Below are positions 19,563 through 28,480 of a DNA stretch of 64,000 bases, piece after piece (position 1 is the stretch's first letter; every line of letters starts with the position of its first letter). The notes below the pieces were generated by a model. That model had not been told where the DNA came from, did no database searches, and saw only the letters and a program-made list of their open reading frames with translations. Source of the DNA: Burkholderia latens (GTDB taxonomy: Bacteria; Pseudomonadota; Gammaproteobacteria; Burkholderiales; Burkholderiaceae); contig NZ_CABVPL010000002.1 of the NCBI RefSeq assembly GCF_902499045.1, positions 124,001-188,000 of the forward strand, in the 5' to 3' direction. Made by a program: the position numbers and the translations under genes.

Positions 19563-20402
19563 ATGTCAAAACAGACTCGAACCATGCCAGACGAGGCCGC
19601 AGCGGAATCCCGCAACGAGTACACGGTCGACGAGCTCGCGCGCGTGTCCGACACGACCGTACGCAACGTCCGCGCATACCAGGATCGCGGGCTCCTCGCG
19701 CCGCCCGAGAAGCGCGGACGCGTCGGCATCTACGACGACACGCACGTCGCACGCCTGAAGCTGATCAATCACCTGCTCGCGCGCGGCTACACGCTGTCGA
19801 ACATCCAGGATTTGATCAAGGCGATCGACGAAGGCCATGACCTGCGCTCGATCCTCGGGCTGGAAACCGCGATCGGCGGCCGCTGGTCGCACGAACGGCC
19901 GAAGACCTATTCGCTCGCCGCGCTCGCGCAGATGTTCGGCCCGCAGACGGCGTCGCAACTGTCGCGCGTGACCGAACTCGGGCTGCTGGAGCGGCACGGG
20001 CTGTCGTTCGTCGCGAAAAGCCCCGCGCTGCTCGAAGCGGCGGCCGCGATGACGAAGGAAGGCATTCCGCCGCGCGAACTGCTCGACGTGATCAGCCTCG
20101 CGCGGCCGCACTTCGACGCGATCGCGCGGCTGCTCGTCGATCTCGTCGTGAAGCGGCTTGACCGTTACGACGAAGGCTCGCTGCCGCCCGTTACCGACGT
20201 GCCCGCGCTCGTCGATGCGATCTGGCGGCTGCGCCCGCTCGCGGCCGTGTTCGTCGAAGGCGAGACGAACCGCGCGCTCGAGAATGCGGCGAGCGCGTAT
20301 CTCGGCGGCCGCGTCGCGACGATCCTCGACAAGAAACTCAGTGACGAAGCCGCGCGCCAGACCGGTGCGCCCGATACACCGGGCAACGGCGACAAACCAT
20401 AG
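19563..20402 (+). CDS. MerR-family transcriptional regulator
   Basis: A 279-residue regulator. The N-terminal MerR helix-turn-helix begins at YTVDELARVSDTTVRNVRAYQDRGLL (about residues 20-45), followed by the second wing and a dimer helix (LINHLLARGYTLSNIQDL). The C-terminal 150 residues are helical with no metal-binding cysteines, so this is not a mercury or copper sensor. It overlaps no neighbour but starts 9 bp after the GNAT gene, suggesting cotranscription. An ATG eight codons later is an alternative start. The ligand is unknown. Confidence 0.85.
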   Translation: MSKQTRTMPDEAAAESRNEYTVDELARVSDTTVRNVRAYQDRGLLAPPEKRGRVGIYDDTHVARLKLINHLLARGYTLSNIQDLIKAIDEGHDLRSILGLETAIGGRWSHERPKTYSLAALAQMFGPQTASQLSRVTELGLLERHGLSFVAKSPALLEAAAAMTKEGIPPRELLDVISLARPHFDAIARLLVDLVVKRLDRYDEGSLPPVTDVPALVDAIWRLRPLAAVFVEGETNRALENAASAYLGGRVATILDKKLSDEAARQTGAPDTPGNGDKP

Positions 20403-20525
20403 GATCGCGGCCGTCATATTCATATCGGCAATGCTTCGTTTGCGGGCCTGAGCGCCCATGCGACGATTCTTCCAACCGAGCGGCGCCGGCCGCTCTCCGA
20501 AGACATTTCGCATGGAGTCCGTTCG

Positions 20526-21506
20526 ATGATTCGTTTTCCCCGCTGGATCACCCGCGTTGCCGCGACGGCGCTCGTCGCCGTCGCCGCCACCTCGGCCTTC
20601 GCGCAGAGCAGCCCGGACAAGCTCGTACGCATCGGCTACCAGAAAGCCGGCCTGCTGGCGGTGCTCAAGACACAAGGAGCGCTCGAGGCGCGGCTCAAGC
20701 CGCTCGGCTACGACGTCCAGTGGTTCGAATTCCCGGCGGGCCCGCAACTGCTCGAGGCGCTGAACGCGAACAGCATCGACTTCGGCTACACGGGCGCGCC
20801 GCCGCCGGTCTTCGCGCAGGCGGCCGGCGTACGATTCGTGTACGTCGCCGCGGAACCGCCGTCGCCGCACAACGAAGCGATCTTCGTGAAGGCCGATTCG
20901 CCGATCCGCTCGCTGTCCGACCTGCGCGGCAAGAAGGTCGCGCTGCAGAAGGGCTCGAGCGCGAACTACCTGCTGCTCGAAGCGCTGAAGAAAGCGGGCG
21001 TGCGCTACGACGAAATCCGCCCCGTCTACCTGCCGCCAGCGGACGCGCGCGCCGCGTTCGAGAGCGGCAACGTCGACGCGTGGGCCGTCTGGGATCCGTA
21101 TTACGCGGCCGCGCAGAATTCGCTGAAGATCCGCACGCTGTCCGACTACTCGGGCCTCACGCCCGCGAACAATTTCTACGAGGCGACCCGCGGGTTCGCC
21201 GAGCAGCACGCCGACGTGGTCGGCGCGATCGTGAAGCAGTTGCGCGAGACGGGCCTGTGGGTCAACGGGCATCCGACCGAAACGGCCGCGCTGATCGCAC
21301 CGAAGGTCGGTCTGCCGCTGCCGCTCGTCGAAACGTGGATCAAGCGCGTGCCGTTCGGCGCGGTGCCGGTCGACGAGCAGATCGTCGCGGTTCAGCAACG
21401 GGTGGCCGATGCGTTTTACACCGCGAACCTGATTCCGCGAAAGCTGAACGTGGCCGAGAACGCGTGGATCGACAAGCGTGTCGCGAACGCGCTCGCGGCG
21501 AAGTAA
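20526..21506 (+). CDS. Aliphatic sulfonate ABC transporter substrate-binding protein (SsuA-like)
   Basis: A 326-residue periplasmic binding protein. A Sec signal peptide covers residues 1-26 (MIRFPRWITRVAATALVAVA, cleavage after AFA). The mature protein shows the NMT1/SsuA fold with GYQKAGLLAVLK near the start, the DFGYTGAPPPVFAQAA block and GSSANYLLLEAL. It would capture sulfonates for an SsuBC-type importer. No permease or ATPase gene is adjacent, so it depends on components elsewhere. A terminator follows, so it is a single-gene unit. Confidence 0.88.
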   Translation: MIRFPRWITRVAATALVAVAATSAFAQSSPDKLVRIGYQKAGLLAVLKTQGALEARLKPLGYDVQWFEFPAGPQLLEALNANSIDFGYTGAPPPVFAQAAGVRFVYVAAEPPSPHNEAIFVKADSPIRSLSDLRGKKVALQKGSSANYLLLEALKKAGVRYDEIRPVYLPPADARAAFESGNVDAWAVWDPYYAAAQNSLKIRTLSDYSGLTPANNFYEATRGFAEQHADVVGAIVKQLRETGLWVNGHPTETAALIAPKVGLPLPLVETWIKRVPFGAVPVDEQIVAVQQRVADAFYTANLIPRKLNVAENAWIDKRVANALAAK

Positions 21507-21528
21507 CGCGCGGTCGCACTCGTTCGAC

Positions 21529-21561
21529 AAGGCCGGCGGGCAGCGCCCCGTCGGCCTTTTT
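21529..21561 (+). terminator. Intrinsic terminator
   Basis: AAGGCCGGCGGG pairs with CCCGTCGGCCTT (one G-U pair) around a short loop and is followed by a T run. It lies 22 bp past the substrate-binding protein stop codon. Confidence 0.8.
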
Positions 21562-21800
21562 GCGTTCTTGCGGGGATCACGGGCAACGTGAAGCGGACCG
21601 GCAGCGTTTGGCCGGAACGTAACCCCCGCACGCTGGCGGCATGCCGCTTCGACGAAATCGTGCGGACGCTCGCGGCCTGATTTGCGCTGCGAGCGGCTCG
21701 CCGAAAAATTTTTGCGGCGCGTGTCGATTTCGTCGGTCCCCGCCCGTCGACAGGGATAGTGGCGGCAATCGTGCCGCCGCGACACGCAAAGGACAAAACG

Positions 21801-22214
21801 ATGAGCAAGAAGATCTTCGTCAACCTGCCGGTGACCGACCTGAAGCGTTCGAAGGCGTTCTACGAGGCAGTCGGAGCAGTCAACAATCCCGGATTCAGCG
21901 ATGACACCGCGGCGTGCATGGTGTTCTCCGATACGATCTTCGCGATGCTGCTCACGCACGACAAGTGGCGTCAGTTCACCAGCAAGCCGATCGTCGATGC
22001 GCATGCGGGCGCGCAGGTGCTGCTGTGCCTGTCGGCCGAAAGCCGCGACGAGGTATCGAGTCTGGTCGACAGCGCGAGCGGTGCCGGCGGCCGCGCAGAT
22101 CCGACGCCCGTACAGGACTTCGGCTTCATGTACGGCCGCAGCTTCGAGGATCCGGACGGACACATCTGGGAAGTGATGTGGATGGATCCCGAGGCCGCCC
22201 CCCCGCACGGTTGA
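21801..22214 (+). CDS. VOC-family (glyoxalase-like) protein
   Basis: A 137-residue single-subunit vicinal oxygen chelate protein, beginning MSKKIFVNLPVTDLKRSKAFY. The start has AAGGA 7 bp upstream. The C-terminal RSFEDPDGHIWEVMWMD motif with the family's Glu ligand is intact, but the N-terminal His ligand position is Asn (VNLPV), as in many lactoylglutathione-lyase relatives without proven activity. Substrate unknown. Confidence 0.85.
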   Translation: MSKKIFVNLPVTDLKRSKAFYEAVGAVNNPGFSDDTAACMVFSDTIFAMLLTHDKWRQFTSKPIVDAHAGAQVLLCLSAESRDEVSSLVDSASGAGGRADPTPVQDFGFMYGRSFEDPDGHIWEVMWMDPEAAPPHG

Positions 22215-22354
22215 GCGTAGCTTCGCCGCGCAGGCGTCGCGCGGGCGGACGCGCGACGTCGCTTTTCCCGCCCTGCTCTGCCGGACAAGGGCCTGCACGC
22301 CGCGCCCCGCCGGCGCACCGTCCACCGCAGACAACAACGATCCGGAGACCCGCG

Positions 22355-23026
22355 TTGACCGTCACGCTTCCCGCCACCTACCGCCGGCTCTGGCCGCTCG
22401 CCGCCGCCGCCGCGCTGCTGTATGGACTGTCGCTCGCCGCCGCGCCCTATCCCGGCCAGGCTGCCGCGAAGGCCGCGATGGGCGTTCTGCTGCTCGCGGC
22501 CGGCAGCACTTGCGCGGCGCCGCGCGAACGCGCGTGGCTGTGCGCGGCGCTCACGACGGCCGTGCTCGGCGACGTGCTGCTCGCGCTGCCCGACTGGCCG
22601 CTATCGTTCGTGCTCGGTCTCGGTGCATTCCTGCTCACGCACCTGTGCTATTGCGCGATCTTCTTCCGCTGGCGCTCGCGGCCGCATGGCTGGCGCATCG
22701 TCGCGCTGATCGGGCTGTGGCTCGCCGCACCGGCGTTCTATGCGGCGTTCCTTCCGCACCTCGGCGAGTTGCTCGTGCCCGTCGCCGTCTACATGCTCGT
22801 GCTATGCGCGATGGCGAGCTTCGCGCTCGCGGCCCGCACGCGCGGCCCGCTCATCGCCGCCGGCAGCCTGATCTTCGTCGGCTCCGACACGCTGATCGGC
22901 GTCGGCCGCTTTCTCGGCGGCTTTCCCGGCATCGACTATCTGATCTGGAGCCTCTACGCGCTCGCGCAGGTCACGATCGTCGCCGGGGTTTTCCATGAGA
23001 CGGCGGCCCGCTGCATCGGTCGTTGA
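22355..23026 (+). CDS. YhhN/TMEM86 family membrane protein
   Basis: A 223-residue integral membrane protein with seven to eight predicted helices. The family motif region LGDVLLALPDW...FVLGLGAFLLTHLCYC (about residues 68-100) and the late SDTLIGVGRF...YLIWSLYALAQ block match YhhN; eukaryotic TMEM86 members hydrolyse lysoplasmalogens, and the bacterial role is untested. The start is a TTG preceded by GGAG at 9 bp; no ATG or GTG lies nearby in frame. It shares a strand with the VOC gene, 140 bp apart. Confidence 0.82.
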   Translation: MTVTLPATYRRLWPLAAAAALLYGLSLAAAPYPGQAAAKAAMGVLLLAAGSTCAAPRERAWLCAALTTAVLGDVLLALPDWPLSFVLGLGAFLLTHLCYCAIFFRWRSRPHGWRIVALIGLWLAAPAFYAAFLPHLGELLVPVAVYMLVLCAMASFALAARTRGPLIAAGSLIFVGSDTLIGVGRFLGGFPGIDYLIWSLYALAQVTIVAGVFHETAARCIGR

Positions 23027-23220
23027 TGGTGTTTCAAACGGACCGTCGCGCGCCGGCGGACCGATCGCCTTCGTCCCACGCCCTTCCGGCGGCCGTTTCA
23101 GCGCATCCCGCAATGCGGAAAGAGTGGCGTTCCAAACCCCGCTCAGCCTTTTCCGGCGCGGCTTCCAGCCGTTAGAGCACCGCTTCTAGGCGCTTGCGGT
23201 TTCCCGGCTCACCCTCTATC

Positions 23221-23240
23221 GTTACATCAGTCAATGTAAC
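23221..23240. promoter_or_regulatory. 20-bp palindrome upstream of the Baeyer-Villiger operon
   Basis: GTTACATCAGTCAATGTAAC has perfect 7-bp arms and a 6-bp centre. It ends 32 bp before the start codon of the monooxygenase gene, an ideal site for a dimeric repressor or activator of TetR or similar type. No candidate regulator gene is adjacent. Confidence 0.6.
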
Positions 23241-23272
23241 ATTCAAAAATGAGCCAAATCGGAGACACCCGG

Positions 23273-24862
23273 ATGAATGCTCGCACGTTGCCTTTCGGCC
23301 CGCCCGGCGATGACGGCCCGGACGAAATCATCGACATCGCCATCATCGGCACCGGCTTCGCCGGGCTCGGGATGGCCATCCGCCTGCTGCAGACCGGCGT
23401 CACCGACTTCGTCGTCCTCGAGAAGGCCGCGTCGGTCGGCGGCACGTGGCGCGACAACCATTACCCCGGGTGTGCATGCGACGTGCAATCGCACGTCTAT
23501 TCGTTCTCGTTCGCGCCGAACCCGCGCTGGACGCGCATGTTCGCGCCGCAACCGGAAATCCGTGCGTATCTGGAAGACTGCGTGCAGCGCTTCGGCGTCG
23601 GGCCGCATCTGCGCCTGAACCACGAACTGCAGCGCGCCGAATACGACGACGCCGCGCAACGCTGGCGGCTCACGTTCGCGAACGGCAAGCGGCTGTCGGC
23701 GCGCGTGCTGGTGTCGGGGATGGGCGGCCTGTCGCGCGCCGCGTTGCCTGCGATCCCCGGCGTCGAGACCTTCAAGGGCCGTGCGTTCCATTCGCAGCAG
23801 TGGGATCACGACTACCCGCTCGACGGCAAGCGCGTCGCGGTGATCGGCACCGGCGCGAGCGCGATCCAGTTCGTGCCGCAGATCGCGCCGCGCGTGAAGT
23901 CGCTCGCGCTGTTCCAGCGCACGCCGCCGTGGATCATGCCGAAGCCCGACCGCAACCTCACGCGCTTCGAGAAATGGCTGTTCCGCACGCTGCCGTTCAC
24001 GCAGAAAGCGGTGCGCAGCGGCATCTACTGGATGCTCGAATCGCGCGTACTCGGCTTCGCGATCCACCCGTCGCTGATGAAGAACGTGCAGAAGCTCGCA
24101 CTGCGTCATATCCGCAAGCAGGTTCCCGATCCGGCGCTGCGCGAGGTCGTCACGCCGAACTACACGCTCGGCTGCAAGCGCGTGCTGATCTCGAACGACT
24201 ACTACCCGGCGCTGTCGCGCAAGAACGTCGACGTGATCACGGCCGGCATCGACCATATCGAAGCCGACGCGGTCGTGACGACCGACGGCCGCCGCCACGA
24301 AGTCGACTGCGTGATCTACGGCACGGGCTTCCAGGTCGCCGATCCGTATCCGCGCGGCGCGATCATCGGCCGCGGCGGGCTCGACATCGTCGATGCGTGG
24401 CGCGACGGCGCGCACGCGTATCTCGGCACGACGCTGCCCGGCTACCCGAATTTCTTCATGATCGTCGGTCCGAACACGGGCCTCGGCCACAACTCGATGG
24501 TGTTCATGATCGAGTCGCAGATCGAATACATCCTCGGCGCGCTGCAGGCGATGCGCCGCGAACGCGCGGATGCGATCGAGGTGCGCCCGCTCGTCGAGGC
24601 GCAGTACAACAACGACCTGCAGCGCAAGCTCAAGAAGGCGATCTGGTCGACGGGCGGCTGCAAGAGCTGGTATCTCGATCCGCGCACCGGCAAGAACACG
24701 ACGCTGTGGCCGGGCTTCACGTGGCGCTTCCGCCAGGCCACCGCGCACTTCTCGATCGTCGACTACCACGCGTATCGCGCGCCGCACCACGACGCCAGCG
24801 CTCGGCCCGTCGCCGCGCCCACTGCTGCCGCATCCCCGACGCGTTCGGCCGAAGCGGCCTGA
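23273..24862 (+). CDS. Flavin-containing Baeyer-Villiger-type monooxygenase
   Basis: A 529-residue FAD- and NADPH-dependent monooxygenase that inserts oxygen next to a ketone carbonyl. Seen: FAD-binding GTGFAG at 26-31, the Baeyer-Villiger fingerprint FKGRAFHSQQW at 167-177, and the NADPH-binding GTGASA at 192-197. The C-terminal 30 residues are Ala/Pro-rich. The ATG at 23273 was chosen because GGAG is 9 bp upstream; an ATG at 23249 has no site. It heads an operon with an SDR, a PF10118 protein and an alpha/beta hydrolase, a set that fits conversion of a ketone to an ester and its cleavage. Confidence 0.92.
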   Translation: MNARTLPFGPPGDDGPDEIIDIAIIGTGFAGLGMAIRLLQTGVTDFVVLEKAASVGGTWRDNHYPGCACDVQSHVYSFSFAPNPRWTRMFAPQPEIRAYLEDCVQRFGVGPHLRLNHELQRAEYDDAAQRWRLTFANGKRLSARVLVSGMGGLSRAALPAIPGVETFKGRAFHSQQWDHDYPLDGKRVAVIGTGASAIQFVPQIAPRVKSLALFQRTPPWIMPKPDRNLTRFEKWLFRTLPFTQKAVRSGIYWMLESRVLGFAIHPSLMKNVQKLALRHIRKQVPDPALREVVTPNYTLGCKRVLISNDYYPALSRKNVDVITAGIDHIEADAVVTTDGRRHEVDCVIYGTGFQVADPYPRGAIIGRGGLDIVDAWRDGAHAYLGTTLPGYPNFFMIVGPNTGLGHNSMVFMIESQIEYILGALQAMRRERADAIEVRPLVEAQYNNDLQRKLKKAIWSTGGCKSWYLDPRTGKNTTLWPGFTWRFRQATAHFSIVDYHAYRAPHHDASARPVAAPTAAASPTRSAEAA

Positions 24863-24883
24863 GCCAGACAAGGAGCCATCGAC

Positions 24884-25819
24884 ATGAGAGATTTCGCCAA
24901 CAAGGTCGCCGCGATCACGGGCGCAGGCTCGGGCATGGGCCGCTCGCTCGCGGTGCAGCTCGCGCAGGCCGGCTGCCACGTGTCGCTCGCCGACAAGAAC
25001 GGCGTCGGCCTCGCCGAAACCGAACGCATCGTGCGCGCGCTCGCGCCGAAGGTGCGCGTCACGACGCGCGTGCTCGACGTCGGCAACCGGGACGCGATGT
25101 TCGCGTGGGCCGACGACACGGCGACGGAGCACGGCAAGGTCAACCTGATCTTCAACAACGCGGGCGTCGCGCTGTCGAGCACGATCGAAGGAATGGACTA
25201 CGACGATCTCGAGTGGATCGTGAACATCAACTTCTGGGGCGTCGTGCACGGGACGAAGGCGTTCCTGCCGCACCTGAAGGCATCGGGCGACGGCCACGTG
25301 ATCAACACGTCGAGCATCTTCGGGATCTTCGCGCAGCCGGGCATGAGCGGCTACAACGCGACCAAGTTCGCGGTGCGCGGCTTCACCGAATCGCTGCGCC
25401 AGGAACTCGACATGATGAAGTGCGGCGTATCGGCCACCTGCGTGCATCCGGGCGGCATCCGCACGAACATCGCGCAGTCGAGCCGTGTCGCGAAGAACGT
25501 GATCGGCTTCATCTGCGAGAGCGAACAGCAAGGCAAGGACAGCTTCGAGAAGTTCTTCATCACGACCGCCGACGACGCCGCGCGCACGATCCTCGCCGGC
25601 GTGCGCAAGAACAGGCGCCGCGTGCTGATCGGCCGCGACGCGAAGGCCCTCGACTGGATGGCGCGCGTGCTGCCGGCCGCGTACCAGGCGCTCGTCGTGC
25701 TCGCGACGCGCCGCGAGGCCGCGAAGGCCCGCCGCGCGGCCGCCCGCCACGGCGCGCCGGCCGCGGCGCCGCTGCACGCAACGTACAACAACGCAGGCAA
25801 TCAGGGAGAACAATCATGA
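24884..25819 (+). CDS. Short-chain dehydrogenase/reductase
   Basis: A 311-residue NAD(P)-dependent dehydrogenase. The cofactor loop TGAGSGMG is at 12-19, NNAG near residue 91, and the catalytic Ser-Tyr-Lys set is intact (SSIFGIFAQPGMSGYNATK). A C-terminal extension of 60 residues, partly hydrophobic and then Arg/Ala-rich, is typical of SDRs in Baeyer-Villiger operons of actinobacteria and Burkholderia and may associate with membrane. It probably interconverts the alcohol and ketone. Its stop overlaps the next start by ATGA. Confidence 0.9.
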   Translation: MRDFANKVAAITGAGSGMGRSLAVQLAQAGCHVSLADKNGVGLAETERIVRALAPKVRVTTRVLDVGNRDAMFAWADDTATEHGKVNLIFNNAGVALSSTIEGMDYDDLEWIVNINFWGVVHGTKAFLPHLKASGDGHVINTSSIFGIFAQPGMSGYNATKFAVRGFTESLRQELDMMKCGVSATCVHPGGIRTNIAQSSRVAKNVIGFICESEQQGKDSFEKFFITTADDAARTILAGVRKNRRRVLIGRDAKALDWMARVLPAAYQALVVLATRREAAKARRAAARHGAPAAAPLHATYNNAGNQGEQS

Positions 25820-26721
25820 CGACACCGCACATGATGCCCGTGCGGCGCGACATCCGTTTCGCGCTGCCGCCCGAACGCGCGAAGGACTGGCACGTGCAGG
25901 GCGTGCCGGTCACGCACTTCATGAACGCGCTTTCGCTGCTGTTTCCGGCCGGCGAGCGCTTCTTCATGGATTCGGTGCGCAACTATCGCGACCGCATCGA
26001 GGATCCGGAACTGAAGAAGCAGGTGCTCGGCTTCATCGGCCAGGAAGCGATGCACACGCGCGAGCACATCGAGTACAACGACCTGCTGCAATCGGCCGGC
26101 CTGCCCGCGCACAAGCTGGACAAGCGGCTGTGGACGATCCTGGGCTTCTTCAAGAAGACGCTGCCGCATTCGATGCAGCTCGCGATCACGATCGCGCTCG
26201 AGCACTACACGGCAATCCTCGCGAACCAGCTGCTGTCGGGCCACGAGCACCGGATCGACGGGTCGGTCGAAGGCTATCAGCAGATGTGGATGTGGCATGC
26301 GATGGAGGAAACCGAGCACAAGGCGGTGTCGTACGACGTATGGAACGTCGTGATGAAGCCCGGCCTCGGCAGCTACCTGTTGCGCACCGGCACGATGCTG
26401 CTGACGACTGCGATGTTCTGGACGATCGTGTTCGACTTCCACGTGCGGCTGATGCTGGCGCACCGTCGCAAGCACGGCCGGTTCGGCGGCATGTGGCGCC
26501 TCGTGAAGTATCTGTACAGCCCGAGGACCGGCGTGTTTCCGAGCATCGCGCGCGAATGGCTCGACTATTTCCGGCCGGGCTTCCATCCGTGGGACCACGA
26601 CAACCATCAGTACCTGCAGGGGCTCGACACGCTGCTCGCGAACATCGACGCGACCAACGCGCGTTACGCGGCGCAGGCCGCTCCGCGCCGCGTGCCGCTG
26701 CATCCGGTTGCGCAAGCGTGA
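25816..26721 (+). CDS. Metal-dependent hydrolase family protein (PF10118)
   Basis: A 301-residue protein of the predicted metal-dependent hydrolase family PF10118. His and Glu residues conserved in the family are present: IGQEAMHTREH (about residues 75-85), ALEHYTAI and the WHAMEETEHKAVSYD block (about 157-171), an arrangement resembling a di-iron four-helix bundle. Two hydrophobic stretches near residues 190-215 may bind membrane. The biochemical role is unknown. It is translationally coupled to the SDR (4-bp overlap). Confidence 0.85.
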   Translation: MTTPHMMPVRRDIRFALPPERAKDWHVQGVPVTHFMNALSLLFPAGERFFMDSVRNYRDRIEDPELKKQVLGFIGQEAMHTREHIEYNDLLQSAGLPAHKLDKRLWTILGFFKKTLPHSMQLAITIALEHYTAILANQLLSGHEHRIDGSVEGYQQMWMWHAMEETEHKAVSYDVWNVVMKPGLGSYLLRTGTMLLTTAMFWTIVFDFHVRLMLAHRRKHGRFGGMWRLVKYLYSPRTGVFPSIAREWLDYFRPGFHPWDHDNHQYLQGLDTLLANIDATNARYAAQAAPRRVPLHPVAQA

Positions 26722-26725
26722 CGCG

Positions 26726-27673
26726 ATGGCGGGCGCACACGAGATGCTGACCGTCCGCTCCGGCGACGTGAAACTCGCCGTTTATGTCAGCGGCCCGCGG
26801 CGCGCGCCGCCGCTGATTCTCGTGCATGGCTATCCCGATTCGGCCGCCGTGTGGGCGCCGGTGCGCGCGCGGCTCGCGAAGCGCTACCGCGTGATCGCGT
26901 ATGACGTGCGCGGCGCCGGCGCGTCCGATGCGCCGCGCCGCCGCGCCGACTACACGCTCGAACGGCTCGCTGGCGACCTGAAGGCCGTCGCCGACGCCAC
27001 CTGCGGCCACCGTCCGTTTCATCTGGTCGGCCACGACTGGGGATCGATCCAGTGCTGGGAAGCCGTGACCGATCCCGCATTCCGCGGCCGCATCGCGTCG
27101 TATACGTCGATCTCGGGACCGTGCCTCGATCACGTGTTCCGCGCGAAGATGCGGCTCAGGCAGAGCCTGAAGTCGTGGTACATCGCGTTCTTCCATTTGC
27201 CGGTCGTGCCGTCGCTGGTCTGGCGGCTCGGCGCCGCCGCGCTGTGGCCGCGCTGGCTGCAACTGACCGAACGCGTGCGGCCCGAGCGCGACCCCGCACA
27301 GCTGAAGAACGCGCTGAACGGGCTGCAGCTTTACCGCGCGAATTTCATCGCGCGGGCGAGCAAGCCGCGCGAACGGTATGCGCAGGCGCCGGTGCAGATC
27401 CTGGTGCCGGTGCGCGATCGCTACGTGACGCCCGAGATGTCGGTCGGACTCGACCGCTGGCTCGGCGAGCACGTGCGCGAGGAAATCGATGGCGCGCACT
27501 GGGTCGTGATGCGGAATCCGGAGCTGATCGCGGCGCGGATCGACCGGTTCGCGGCCGCGCATGAAAGGCTCGCGGGCGCAGCCGCGCCGGCGGCTCCTGC
27601 GACGCTGGCGCTCGCGGGAACGCGAGCGGCCGTTCAGCGCAGCGGCGGCAGGCGCTTGAACAGCGTTTCGTAG
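26726..27673 (+). CDS. Alpha/beta hydrolase, epoxide-hydrolase-like
   Basis: A 315-residue alpha/beta-fold hydrolase. The oxyanion motif HGYPDS is at 34-39 and the nucleophile elbow GHDWGS at 102-107 has Asp (D104) instead of Ser, as in epoxide hydrolases and haloalkane dehalogenases; the catalytic His is in DGAHWV near 255. Asp at this place argues against simple esterase action. It is the fourth gene of the Baeyer-Villiger operon, starting 4 bp after the previous stop. Its last 40 bp overlap the 3' end of the convergent gene. An in-frame TTG at 26708 is an alternative start. Confidence 0.88.
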   Translation: MAGAHEMLTVRSGDVKLAVYVSGPRRAPPLILVHGYPDSAAVWAPVRARLAKRYRVIAYDVRGAGASDAPRRRADYTLERLAGDLKAVADATCGHRPFHLVGHDWGSIQCWEAVTDPAFRGRIASYTSISGPCLDHVFRAKMRLRQSLKSWYIAFFHLPVVPSLVWRLGAAALWPRWLQLTERVRPERDPAQLKNALNGLQLYRANFIARASKPRERYAQAPVQILVPVRDRYVTPEMSVGLDRWLGEHVREEIDGAHWVVMRNPELIAARIDRFAAAHERLAGAAAPAAPATLALAGTRAAVQRSGGRRLNSVS

Positions 27674-28188
27674 TCGATCACGAGGCCATCCGCGTCGATG
27701 TCCATCTCCGCCGTGAAATTCCGGAAGATGCCTTCGTAGCGATAGCGGCGGCCGGGCTCGATGCACGCATACGCCTGCTTGACCGGCGTGACGGTGAGGT
27801 CGGGCGTCGAGATGTACGCGACGTCGATCGGCCGGCGCTCGCCGCGCGCGAGGCCGAGGCGGCCGATCGGCAGCGAATTCGTGAACGGCGTCGCCGCGAT
27901 GTCGATGTCGACGCAGCCGTCCAGTTCGCGCAGTGCGCGGCCTGAGCCGTCGCGCCAGTGCCCGGCTCGGTCGCCGTGCAGTTCGAGCGTGCCGCCGCCC
28001 ATCACCTTGAGCACCGCGTACTTCACCCGCCACTGCGGGTCGCACTCGACCCGGTATGCGAGTCCGTACGCGCGGCCGTACCGCTGACCCACCACGGCGC
28101 TTTCGACGACGATGCCGGATTCGCTCCGGTCGAACGTCAGATGTTCGATTCCGTCGCCCTCGAGCGACGTCCAGCGCAGTTCGTGCAT
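27634..28188 (-). CDS. Putative glycolipid-binding family protein (PF06475)
   Basis: A 184-residue protein of the PF06475 family, recognised from the WRVKYAVLKVMGGG strand, the LDGCVDIDIAATPFTNSLP block (about residues 92-110) and PDLTVTPVKQAY. The fold is a beta barrel; the glycolipid-binding name comes from one structural suggestion and is not proven here. Start supported by GGAGACGGGACG. Its 3' end overlaps the convergent hydrolase by 40 bp. A repeated sequence element begins 23 bp upstream of its start. Confidence 0.85.
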   Translation of the reverse strand: MHELRWTSLEGDGIEHLTFDRSESGIVVESAVVGQRYGRAYGLAYRVECDPQWRVKYAVLKVMGGGTLELHGDRAGHWRDGSGRALRELDGCVDIDIAATPFTNSLPIGRLGLARGERRPIDVAYISTPDLTVTPVKQAYACIEPGRRYRYEGIFRNFTAEMDIDADGLVIDYETLFKRLPPLR

Positions 28189-28210
28189 CGTCCCGTCTCC
28201 TTTACCGTAC

Positions 28211-28421
28211 GTCGGGGCATCGTCACACAAATCCTGACGATCCGGAATGCCACCGTCGGCCAGGCGGCGGGCACGCGAAAAACAATAGCGACGATGCGAA
28301 TGGGGCAACGAATCGCCAAAACCTCGCGAAAACGCCAAGAAAACATCCCGAATACGCGCATTCGGCCTCTCCGCGCCTCAAGTTGGGGCATCCGCCACAA
28401 ATTCCGACTATCCAGAATTCC
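28211..28421. repeat. Pair of related ~40-bp elements in a divergent promoter region
   Basis: 28211-28251 and 28382-28421 are direct, imperfect copies: both read GT(C/T)GGGGCATC, then a CACAAAT(C/T)C(T/C)GAC core, then ATCC(G/A)GAAT(G/T)CC. A weaker GGGGCAAC match lies between them near 28300. One copy is next to the start of the minus-strand gene and the other 60 bp before the urea transporter, so they may be paired operators. No function is known. Confidence 0.6.
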
Positions 28422-28480
28422 CTATCCCGGTGCATCGCGGAGTGTCCTATGCTCGCGGCTCAACCTGTTCCGCCACCGCC

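Noticed and set aside
19566-22337. A 923-codon minus-strand frame
   Set aside because: Lies antisense to the MerR, SsuA-like and VOC genes, which have clear family motifs; composition is that of antisense high-GC DNA.
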